From: Clostridia bacterium
GTDB taxonomy: Bacteria > Bacillota > Clostridia > Oscillospirales > QAMX01
Direction: 5' to 3'
DNA length: 15,535 bases
Assembly: GCA_024404415.1 (NCBI GenBank)
Contig: JAKSPX010000007.1
Span: forward strand, 1-15,535
Each line of letters starts with the position of its first letter. Position 1 is the first letter of the stretch. This document shows positions 1-7,130 of the stretch, piece after piece. The position numbers and the translations under genes were made by a program. A model generated the notes under the pieces. It searched no databases and was not told the DNA's origin. It was given only the letters and a program-made list of their open reading frames with translations.

Positions 1-1982
1 CCGTAGGTATTCAGGTTGGCGATGCCGCCCTCCCCGATATAATGCACCGCCGCGTAGCCGTCCGGCGCATAGTTGTTGTTTTCCAGCACCTTGAAGGTGT
101 CGCCGTCCGGGTTGACCTTGATGGGCATCCCCGCGGCGCTTCTCTTGGAATAGTAGAGAGAGGCAAATCTTCTTCCGTCTCCGCTGTTGAGGTCGGCGGG
201 CTTGCCCGTGGAGGCCTCCGTCACGGCGAGATACTGAACATACTGGCCGTCGCGGTAATCATAGAGCACGGCGGGAATGTCGTCGAGGGTATATTCCAGC
301 GTGTCGTCCTCCTCCTGGAACTGCTCGTAGACCCACTTGGCGACCATGACGATGAGCAGTACGACCGAGATCACCGCAAAAATGGCGGACATGGCGAGCA
401 ATACGCAGCCCAAAAAGCCGCAGACCGCCCCGACGATCGAGCCGCCCATGGCGGCGTTGAAGCAGAGGGTCCAGATTGTGGCGGTGTTGAAAATGAAGAC
501 GCCGTAGGTCGCGTAGAAGCCCGCGAGGCCGAGGCCGATCATGGTCGCCATGTTGACCGCAACGGTGACGGCGAACACGGCGATACCGACCATGGCGCCG
601 CCGACCGAGGCCGCCGTCTGGATCTTGGATAACGCTTTGTCAAAATAGTCCTGCTTGACCAGATCGGCAAAGTCGCCCGCCGCGTAGGTCGAGCGCTTGG
701 CTTCGTCGGTGAGCGCGACGTCGCTTTCATAGACGGAGCGGTCCACGCCCTCCCAGACCGAAAGGCGGTCGCTTTCGCCCCCGGTATAGTCCAGAATATC
801 CTGCGTGAGCTTCGAAACCATCTCATCCGCCTTTTCGATGATCAGCTCGTTATTCACAAGAGACGTCGCCATGGAGGCCATGCCCACCACGCGCAGGATG
901 CCGAACTGGCCCTTGGTGAGCGCCTTGGAAAGCGGGTAGAGCTTCCGGAGCTGCTTATCGGTGGAAAAATCCTGTCTACCGAGCGTGACGAGGTACTCCG
1001 CAAGGGTGGTCTCCTCGTCATACTGATATTGATTCAGAATGTTGTAGGCCGAAAGGTAGATCGAGAAGGTCGCAAGGTCGGCAAATTCGCTGTTCAGCGT
1101 GATCTCCTCGATCACCTCGTCGCCGATCTCGCTATCCTGAAGCCCCTCCATTTTTTCAAGCAGGGCCTCTTCGCCGTAGGTGTCGATGTAATTCTTCGCC
1201 TTGGTGAATTTTTCGCTGAATTCGCGCATCACCTCGCGCAGATCCATCGCCATGTCCTTGTAGGTGCTGTCAAGCTGCTTTGAAAGACCGGTGTCCTCCT
1301 CGGCGGCGGCAAGCTCCTCCCGGAGGGTATCGGATGTGAGCCTCTCGGCCCAGTTGCCGTCCTCAGGTTGATAGTCCGCCACGCCCTCGACCATGTTGGA
1401 AAACATTGCGCTGAGCACGGAGGTGCTCGCCTGACAGAAGAGCTTCTTGACGAAATCCTCGCTGCAGGCCGGGTCAGCGAGGTAATCGCCGAGGCCGATA
1501 TCTTCCTTTTCGGGGATGGTGTAGAGATTCAGGAAGGTCCTCGCCTCGATGGCCGCGGGGCTTCCCTTCGCAAGATTTTCCCTGTATTCGCCGAGCGCGA
1601 TCATGTAGGGCGCCGAGACGGCCCCCATCTTTTCCATTTCCTTTTCCTGGAAATCCGCGTAGCTATATATATCGTAACCGCTGTTCATTTCCAGCACCGA
1701 AAAATCGGTGACGGCCTTTTCCTTATCCGGGGTGGTCGTGTAGCCGAGCACCACCGCGTCGGCGTCATTCCCGGCGTTCAGATCGTAATCCGCCGGAATG
1801 AAGCCCGCCTTTTTGCAGGCGGAAACCGCCTCCTCTTTGGTCGGAGCGGTAAAAATGCGGACCGATTCCACGTAGAGCTGGGTCGGCTCCACCGCCTCCA
1901 CGCGGACGCTTCCCGCGTAGTTCACCAGCATCACCATGGCCAATACCAGAGCGATCGCCCGGCAGAGATGCTTCCGTTTCAT
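1..1982 (-). CDS. Exported membrane protein with helical region, hydrophobic block and MABP-like motifs (3' end outside window)
   Basis: The frame is open from an ATG at 1982 to the window edge, giving 660 residues with no stop; the C-terminus lies outside. The ATG overlaps the TGA of the upstream gene (ATGA), so translation is probably coupled. Residues 1-30 look like a signal peptide (basic start, hydrophobic core, VEA). Residues 59-93 contain YDLNAG...VVLGYTTT...AVTD, like a half-repeat of an MABP-type beta-prism. Residues 120-450 are mostly helical and charged. Residues 455-550 are a glycine-rich hydrophobic block able to form three or four membrane segments. Residues 596-621 carry a second copy of the motif (ADLNSGDG...LYYSK...AGMPI), and a further unit starts at the edge. 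Function is unknown. The order of exported helical domain, hydrophobic block and beta-repeats could suit a membrane-inserting protein, but that is inference. The reading frame is certain. Confidence 0.85.
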   Translation of the reverse strand, partial: MKRKHLCRAIALVLAMVMLVNYAGSVRVEAVEPTQLYVESVRIFTAPTKEEAVSACKKAGFIPADYDLNAGNDADAVVLGYTTTPDKEKAVTDFSVLEMNSGYDIYSYADFQEKEMEKMGAVSAPYMIALGEYRENLAKGSPAAIEARTFLNLYTIPEKEDIGLGDYLADPACSEDFVKKLFCQASTSVLSAMFSNMVEGVADYQPEDGNWAERLTSDTLREELAAAEEDTGLSKQLDSTYKDMAMDLREVMREFSEKFTKAKNYIDTYGEEALLEKMEGLQDSEIGDEVIEEITLNSEFADLATFSIYLSAYNILNQYQYDEETTLAEYLVTLGRQDFSTDKQLRKLYPLSKALTKGQFGILRVVGMASMATSLVNNELIIEKADEMVSKLTQDILDYTGGESDRLSVWEGVDRSVYESDVALTDEAKRSTYAAGDFADLVKQDYFDKALSKIQTAASVGGAMVGIAVFAVTVAVNMATMIGLGLAGFYATYGVFIFNTATIWTLCFNAAMGGSIVGAVCGFLGCVLLAMSAIFAVISVVLLIVMVAKWVYEQFQEEDDTLEYTLDDIPAVLYDYRDGQYVQYLAVTEASTGKPADLNSGDGRRFASLYYSKRSAAGMPIKVNPDGDTFKVLENNNYAPDGYAAVHYIGEGGIANLNTY

Positions 1983-4099
1983 TTCTTTTCCGCTCCTTTC
2001 CCGTTTTTCTTCTGACGGATGACGAGGAACACGACCACGGCCGTGCCCAAAAGCGCGCTGATCACGATGAAGAGCAGGTCGCCGCGCCCCACCGCCGACG
2101 TCACCAGCGAATAGAATTCCGGCTTGGTGGGATCGACCTTGAAGGTGGTATTTCTCCCCGAAACGTCGCTTTTGAAGAAAGCGGCCTGATATTCGGACAC
2201 GTTTTCGATCACCTCATGTCCCGCGTCGTCCGCGCGGACATAGACCTCCGAGCCGTCGTAAAGCCCGCCGTCGTAAATATGCGCCGAGGCGTAGATGGTG
2301 TTATTGAGAAAGACGTCGTCCTTCACACTTTTCGCATTCACGTTGTCCCTGATACTCAGGAGCCCCTGCACGTTCAGGTCGTACATTTCGTCCACATAGA
2401 CGCCGCTGCCGTCGTCTCCCGCCTGATTCAGGCGCACCTCCGCGTCGGCAGGGCAGACCGCGTCGCCGCAGACATAGACCGCGCCGCCGTCGTCTCCTGC
2501 CGTGTTGCCGAAGAATTTACCGGTCATGCGCGTTCCCTCGCTGGAATTGCAGTAGACCGCGCCGCCGTCGCCGTCCGCCCGGTTCTGATAAAAGCGGCAG
2601 TTATCCATCGCCGCACTTGCGCCGCTTTCCACGTAGACCGCGCCGCCGTCGTCAAGCGATTTGTTGCCCGAGAAGATGCAGTTCGTGGCCGCAAGTCTGC
2701 CGTCGTTTAAGTAGATGGCGCCACCGTTATCTTCAGAGTAATTGCCCTCAAAAATGCTGTCGGAAATGTTGATCACACAGTCGTCGTCGCCGAAGATCGC
2801 GCCGCCGTGGCAGTTGTCGCTGCTCTTATACGTTCTGTTGCCGTAGAAGCCCGCATTCCGGATGGTGATCTTCGCGCCCTCCCCGGCCACGCGGATGGCG
2901 CCGCCGTGGTCGTCGGTCACGCAGTTGGCAATATTGCCGCCGTTCATGACGAGGGTGGAACCGGCGTTTACGATGATGCCGCCGCCGACCGAGCTCCCCG
3001 CGCCGCCCGTGATGACACCGCCCCTGATGGTGGTGGAAAAGCGGGTACTCTCGGGGTCGGAATCCTCAATGGTCAGCTTTGCTCCGTTGAAGACCGAGAT
3101 CACATACCCGTCCGAGGCCATGTAGCCCATTCGTCCCCGGTCCACGATAAAGCCGTTCAGGTCAAGCGTGAAATCCCAGCCGCTCTGGATCTCCAGCGGA
3201 TGGGCAAGGGTCAGATCGGCGTACAACTGGAGCACCGTCTTATTTCCCAGATGTGCGCTCTCCTTCGCGTCTATCAATGCCCTTTCCAGATCGGCGTATT
3301 CCCTGACCGTCTCGCCCGACTGCACCACCGCCTTGAGCGATTTTTCGACGTGCGGGACGTATTTTTCATATAGCGAGAAGGTGACTTCCTTGTAGACCGC
3401 GCCCGCGACACGCTTTTCGGTATTCTTGTCGCCGCCGAGCTGTAACTGGCAGAGACCCGCGATCGTGCCCGCGGAATAGTGGTCGACCAGCATGACTGTC
3501 TTGCCGCCGTGTGAAAGCGATATAGTGAGCTTCCCTTCGGCATATTGGAGCATGAGGCGGCACTCCTCGCCGGGGGCGATGGAGGCGCTCTTGGAAGTCA
3601 GGATATCCTCCGCCTTCGCGCCGTTTTCGTGATTGATCTTTTTCCCGAAGAGGTATATATCCCCGTTTTCCGCGACGCCGATGGCCGTTGAAGGGTCGAT
3701 CATCGGGACGGAGGTGCCGAAATTCGAGGTGGAAGTGGTGAAAAACGCCGTTTCCGCATCCTCTTCCGCGTCCTCGGACAAAGTGGCGTAGACGATCTCA
3801 ATGCGCCAACCCGCCGCCGCGGTGACGGGGTTTGATTTCACCAATGCCGCGATGCCGTCGGTGGCAAGGCCGTCTTTTCCTGTGGAAAAGCCGTCCGCGT
3901 CGGTGATCTTCCATTGAACATCCCCGAACGTGACCGTTTTCGCGCGGGTCGTCGTGTAGGCCGTTTCTTCCCCGGTCGCAAAGCTCGCTGTCACGCCCGG
4001 CATGAAGCCGTCAACGGCGAAAGCCGGTACGGCCAGAGCGATCAGGCACACAAGCGTTACGAGCAGGTATCGCCATGCGCGGTTATGTTCTGTTTTCAT
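1979..4099 (-). CDS. Surface-anchored right-handed beta-helix protein (Pmp/pectate-lyase-like repeats)
   Basis: This 706-aa protein has a signal peptide (residues 1-28, ending AFA). Residues 55-245 are beta-rich and may be a concanavalin/laminin-G-like jelly roll (inference). From about 285 to 590 there is a right-handed parallel beta-helix. GGA(I/V) coils recur at about 399, 432, 459, 485, 512 and 538, with a degenerate GSGV near 564, so the period is about 26-27 residues. FxGN and NxA/S turns resemble the repeats of chlamydial Pmp-type and other adhesin beta-helices. Residues 674-694 form one membrane segment followed by a Lys-rich tail, giving an outward-facing, membrane-tethered topology. 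GAGGAG overlapping the end of the upstream gene lies about 11 bases before the ATG; the two genes are 9 bp apart. No catalytic residues were recognised, so binding or adhesion is likelier than enzymatic activity. It is the middle gene of the three-gene operon. Confidence 0.9.
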   Translation of the reverse strand: MKTEHNRAWRYLLVTLVCLIALAVPAFAVDGFMPGVTASFATGEETAYTTTRAKTVTFGDVQWKITDADGFSTGKDGLATDGIAALVKSNPVTAAAGWRIEIVYATLSEDAEEDAETAFFTTSTSNFGTSVPMIDPSTAIGVAENGDIYLFGKKINHENGAKAEDILTSKSASIAPGEECRLMLQYAEGKLTISLSHGGKTVMLVDHYSAGTIAGLCQLQLGGDKNTEKRVAGAVYKEVTFSLYEKYVPHVEKSLKAVVQSGETVREYADLERALIDAKESAHLGNKTVLQLYADLTLAHPLEIQSGWDFTLDLNGFIVDRGRMGYMASDGYVISVFNGAKLTIEDSDPESTRFSTTIRGGVITGGAGSSVGGGIIVNAGSTLVMNGGNIANCVTDDHGGAIRVAGEGAKITIRNAGFYGNRTYKSSDNCHGGAIFGDDDCVINISDSIFEGNYSEDNGGAIYLNDGRLAATNCIFSGNKSLDDGGAVYVESGASAAMDNCRFYQNRADGDGGAVYCNSSEGTRMTGKFFGNTAGDDGGAVYVCGDAVCPADAEVRLNQAGDDGSGVYVDEMYDLNVQGLLSIRDNVNAKSVKDDVFLNNTIYASAHIYDGGLYDGSEVYVRADDAGHEVIENVSEYQAAFFKSDVSGRNTTFKVDPTKPEFYSLVTSAVGRGDLLFIVISALLGTAVVVFLVIRQKKNGKGAEKK

Positions 4100-4108
4100 G
4101 TGCCTTTT

Positions 4109-5572
4109 TCACTCCTCTTTCCTGAATTTTCGCCCGCGGATCATCACGACGATGAAGACCACGATGACCGCCATGATCAGAAGCACTGCAATAGCGATCA
4201 GGCTGCCCGAACCGATCACCGATCCGAGGCCTTCGTCCCCCTCTTCCGTGGAGGTGTCCTCTGAGGTCTCCTCTTCTCTTGAAAAATCTTCCTCTTCCGT
4301 GTCGTGAAGGGAGCCGTCGGTCAGAAGCTCCTCCTCCGCGAGGCCTTCGTTTTCTTCTTCGGGGAGCGGCGGGGCGTCGTCGATCACGCCCTCCGCTTCG
4401 GGTTCGATTTCCGTTTCCATGTCGGTTTCTGTTGTTTCCTCTTCCGGCTCGGTCTCCGCTTCCTCGGGGATCACGAGCGGAGAAGCATCCGCCGCGAGGA
4501 CGAGGTAAAGCCCGGTCTCGCCGGTCTCTTTTCCTTCCTCATACGTGTGGATCGCAAGCTGGGTGTAAGCTTCCTCCGAGGCAGAAAGGAGGGCGTATTC
4601 CTCCGAAGAGAAGAGATTGGCTCTGGCGCTGGTGATCTCGCCGCCGAAATAGGCCGCGGCCCAGTCGCCCAGGGTGAAGCTCTCACCCATGCGGATGCCT
4701 TTGGTGATCTCGGTGACGGGAGCGCCGACGGAAAGCGAGCGGGTGTAATAGAGCCCGAGCGCCTTATCTCCTTCCGAAAGCTCCCCGGCGCGGGCGAAGG
4801 GGACGCCGCCGATCACGTCGGCATCCGAAACCGCGGCATAGGTGATCGCCTCGGTCACGTCCGACGTGCGGTCATACGCGAGGTAGATCTTTCCTTCCGC
4901 ATTTTCAGAAATGGGCTCCGCGACATAATAATCGCACCCGCAGGCGACGAGTGCATCAAAAAGGCTTTCGCCATTTTTCACCGCGACCGTGCGGAGAGCG
5001 CTGATATAGGGAAGGCAGAGCTCACAGGGCACCGTGAAGAGGTAGAGGCTTGAGCCCTTGACGCCCGCTTCAAGGTCGGCCGCGTTTCCCTCGACCGTTC
5101 TGACTGCGGACGAGCCGTCATTTAAGTAATCGAGCGGATCCACGTCATTTTTCTCGTCCCTGAGGACCATATTGAGCGAGACGATGCCGCTTCCTGCCTT
5201 TTCGTCTCGGGTGTAATAGAGGTAAAGCGCCTTTCCGCCGTTTCCCTGATTCAGGCTCAGGGAGGAGACGGGCTTGTAGACCGCGCCTTCAAAGGTCAGT
5301 TGATCCTTCTTTTCCGAAGAAACGACCAGGCCTGTGATCGCCTCTCCTCCGCACTTGTAGCCGAGGTGGATCCGCTCCCCCTTTCCGGAGGGATTCAGGT
5401 TGCGAAAGACTGCCGTGTAGCCCGCTTCCTCAAGCGTGCTGATGGCGTTCTTCCCCTTTTCGATATGGATCTCGGAAATGCAGACCGTGTCCGACGCCGA
5501 GACGGGAAGTCTACATAGGATGACGACGGCAAGCATCATGATAAATGACAAAACCAAGCGGATTCTTTTCAA
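4109..5572 (-). CDS. Exported two-repeat protein with acidic stalk and C-terminal membrane anchor
   Basis: The start is a TTG at 5572, supported by GGGAGG at 5581-5586, 8 bases upstream, and by the signal peptide that follows directly (residues 1-27, ending VSA). The mature part has two homologous units, about 32-137 and 193-290. Each has a half like LN...G..IHLGYK...AITGL and a half like LNQGNGGKALYLYYTR...AG. The second unit shows IYLAYDRT...AITY and GDKALGLYYTR...GAPVTEI. This resembles the MABP-type beta-prism pattern (a DLNxGxGG and YIYLxY alternation), recalled from memory rather than searched. Residues 366-447 form a Glu/Thr-rich, presumably extended stalk. Residues 455-478 are a membrane segment, followed by a basic tail. 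The protein should stand on the outer face of the membrane. It is first in the operon, 9 bp before the beta-helix gene. The function is unknown. Confidence 0.88.
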   Translation of the reverse strand: MKRIRLVLSFIMMLAVVILCRLPVSASDTVCISEIHIEKGKNAISTLEEAGYTAVFRNLNPSGKGERIHLGYKCGGEAITGLVVSSEKKDQLTFEGAVYKPVSSLSLNQGNGGKALYLYYTRDEKAGSGIVSLNMVLRDEKNDVDPLDYLNDGSSAVRTVEGNAADLEAGVKGSSLYLFTVPCELCLPYISALRTVAVKNGESLFDALVACGCDYYVAEPISENAEGKIYLAYDRTSDVTEAITYAAVSDADVIGGVPFARAGELSEGDKALGLYYTRSLSVGAPVTEITKGIRMGESFTLGDWAAAYFGGEITSARANLFSSEEYALLSASEEAYTQLAIHTYEEGKETGETGLYLVLAADASPLVIPEEAETEPEEETTETDMETEIEPEAEGVIDDAPPLPEEENEGLAEEELLTDGSLHDTEEEDFSREEETSEDTSTEEGDEGLGSVIGSGSLIAIAVLLIMAVIVVFIVVMIRGRKFRKEE

Positions 5573-5608
5573 GAGAGGATCCTCCCACTATCTGTATTTT
5601 ACATTTTC

Positions 5609-5636
5609 ATTCTACCGCGCGGCGCGGCACAGAAAA
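5609..5636 (-). promoter_or_regulatory. Candidate sigma-A promoter of the surface-protein operon
   Basis: Read on the minus strand, TAGAAT (5614-5609) is a fair -10. TTTTCT (5636-5631) lies 16 bp upstream as a poor -35. It sits about 36 bases before the TTG start. The -35 is weak, so the operon may depend on an activator or another sigma factor. Low confidence. Confidence 0.3.
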
Positions 5637-5666
5637 GCTACAAAGCGCGTTATTTCCCGAAATTGC

Positions 5667-5695
5667 TTGAAATGCGCCTTTCGCCATGCTATAAT
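5667..5695 (+). promoter_or_regulatory. Sigma-A promoter of the 7-TM/PrsW genes
   Basis: TTGAAA (5667-5672) and TATAAT (5690-5695) are separated by exactly 17 bp. TG at 5688-5689 gives an extended -10 (TGCTATAAT). The predicted transcript starts near 5702, about 33 bases before the ATG at 5735. This also shows that the in-frame ATG at 5663, upstream of the promoter, is not the start. Confidence 0.8.
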
Positions 5696-5734
5696 GCACC
5701 CATAAAGCCGGAAACCCCGGAAAGGAGGATCCCC

Positions 5735-6421
5735 ATGAGCGCTGATCTCGCGGTGAAACTGCAGTTATACGGGAACATCTATCTGCTCCTCATGAGCGGA
5801 TTCGGCATGTTCCTGGGTCTCTTTGCCGTTTTCGCACGAAAGCGGAAGGCGATCTATCTTTATTTCACCGTCCTTGCGCTCATCAGCTCCTTCCTCTCCC
5901 GCCTCTTCTACACGCTGATGATCGCCTTCTACGGCGGCCTGCCGGACATCTTCAACATCGGCTTTCTCGGCTACGCGGCCACCTTCCTCTTCTTCTTTTT
6001 CGCCAACTACGGCCAGATGGATCTTCTGATCGACGACCGCCGCTCGATCAGGCCCATTTACCGCATCGTCCCTCTGGTCATCCCCGTCGTCGAACTTACA
6101 GCCGCCTTGCTCGGCATGATCTACGGCGTTGTGAGTTTTTCCGTGCGCGTCTGCTATCTGGTCATCTCGCTCATCTCCGCTCTCGCCGGGTACTACCACC
6201 TGAAACACCTCATCATTCCCGACCTTGACGACGGCTTCGCAAAGGCATTGCGCAGTTACAACGCCATCGCCATGCTCATCGGCTTTTTCTCGCTTACCGA
6301 GATCGGCCTCAGCGTTTTCGGCCACAATACCGTCATCATTTTCGCCCAGTTCTTCCTCGGTCTTCTCTACGCCGCCGTCTTCCCGGTGCTGGATAAGGGG
6401 GTGAAGAAATGGATACGATGA
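5735..6421 (+). CDS. Seven-segment integral membrane protein of unknown function
   Basis: This 228-aa protein starts at ATG 5735, chosen because AAAGGAGG (5721-5728) is 6 bases upstream. The longer in-frame start at 5663 precedes the promoter. About seven hydrophobic segments are visible (roughly residues 12-33, 40-66, 73-92, 110-130, 137-155, 174-193 and 198-217), with a basic patch after the first (ARKRK) and a basic C-terminus (KGVKKW). No catalytic or binding motif was recognised. The stop lies 13 bases inside the following PrsW-like protease gene, so the two are co-translated. The protein could be a partner, sensor or substrate of that protease (inference only). Confidence 0.85.
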   Translation: MSADLAVKLQLYGNIYLLLMSGFGMFLGLFAVFARKRKAIYLYFTVLALISSFLSRLFYTLMIAFYGGLPDIFNIGFLGYAATFLFFFFANYGQMDLLIDDRRSIRPIYRIVPLVIPVVELTAALLGMIYGVVSFSVRVCYLVISLISALAGYYHLKHLIIPDLDDGFAKALRSYNAIAMLIGFFSLTEIGLSVFGHNTVIIFAQFFLGLLYAAVFPVLDKGVKKWIR

Positions 6422-7074
6422 GCTACATCATCTTCATCTGCACGGCCGCCCCCCTGCTTCTGATGCTGATCCCCGTTGAAAAGCACTCCCGCAAGGTCAT
6501 CGTCTTCATGCTCATCGGCATGTACTGCTGTCTCTTCATTAGCGAGGTCAACGGGCTTTTGCTCCACCGATCCGACTTCGACATCCTCTATTTCACCACC
6601 AACATCACGCCCATCACCGAGGAGATCGTCAAGGCCCTGCCCGTCCTTCTCTACGCCATCTTTTTCTCCGACAACCGGAAAGACCTTCTCACCGCCTCCT
6701 TCTCGGTCGGCGTGGGCTTTGCGATGCTGGAAAACCTATTGATCCTGACGCAGAATTTCAAAACGGTGGACCTGTGGTTTGCCGTGATGCGCGGCTTCTG
6801 CTCCGGCCTGATGCACAGCATCTGCACCGTCATGATCGGCTATTTCATCGTCTTCCTCAAAAAACGGCGCAAGGTCTTCGTCTCCGGCACCATCACCTCG
6901 CTGATCTTCGCCATCGTTTTCCACTCGGTCTTCAACCTTCTGGTGCAGGCCGACTCGGTGGTCGCCAAGGACGTCGGTCTCCTGATGCCGCTTTTGGCCT
7001 ACCACCTCGTCATCGTCCGCGTCTACCGCTACCTGCCTTCTCTGAAAAAGCGGGCAAAAAAGAAAAACGCCTGA
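6409..7074 (+). CDS. PrsW-family intramembrane metalloprotease
   Basis: This 221-aa protein has about seven hydrophobic segments and the motifs of the PrsW family: EEIVK (E71, E72, K75), GFAMLEN (E108, N109), an R128...H136 pair in RGFCSGLMH, and FHSVFN (H172, N176). PrsW of Bacillus makes the first cut in the anti-sigma factor RsiW. Members of the family are membrane proteases proposed to use Glu/His residues to bind metal. AAGGGGGTG lies just upstream of ATG 6409, which overlaps the previous gene by 13 bases. A second ATG at 6418 would give a 4-base overlap but stands too far from the ribosome site. No anti-sigma or sigma gene is present nearby, so the substrate is unknown; the upstream 7-TM protein is the obvious partner to test. 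Confidence 0.82.
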   Translation: MDTMSYIIFICTAAPLLLMLIPVEKHSRKVIVFMLIGMYCCLFISEVNGLLLHRSDFDILYFTTNITPITEEIVKALPVLLYAIFFSDNRKDLLTASFSVGVGFAMLENLLILTQNFKTVDLWFAVMRGFCSGLMHSICTVMIGYFIVFLKKRRKVFVSGTITSLIFAIVFHSVFNLLVQADSVVAKDVGLLMPLLAYHLVIVRVYRYLPSLKKRAKKKNA

Positions 7075-7130
7075 TCTTATGCAGAAAAGTCCCCAAAGGA
7101 ACCTGAAATCAGATACAAAGGAGAATCCCC

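Noticed and set aside
2400..2930. CRISPR-like regular spacing of repeated GC-rich segments
   Set aside because: The segments are in frame and encode beta-helix coils, and the sequences between them are related rather than unique spacers.
4304..5053. 249-codon plus-strand frame opposite the 487-aa surface protein
   Set aside because: Its composition (Arg/Gly/Phe-rich) mirrors the acidic stalk on the real strand, and there is no ribosome site.
5663..5734. Upstream start for the 7-TM protein at 5663
   Set aside because: It precedes the -10 of the only good promoter and has no ribosome site, while ATG 5735 has AAAGGAGG.
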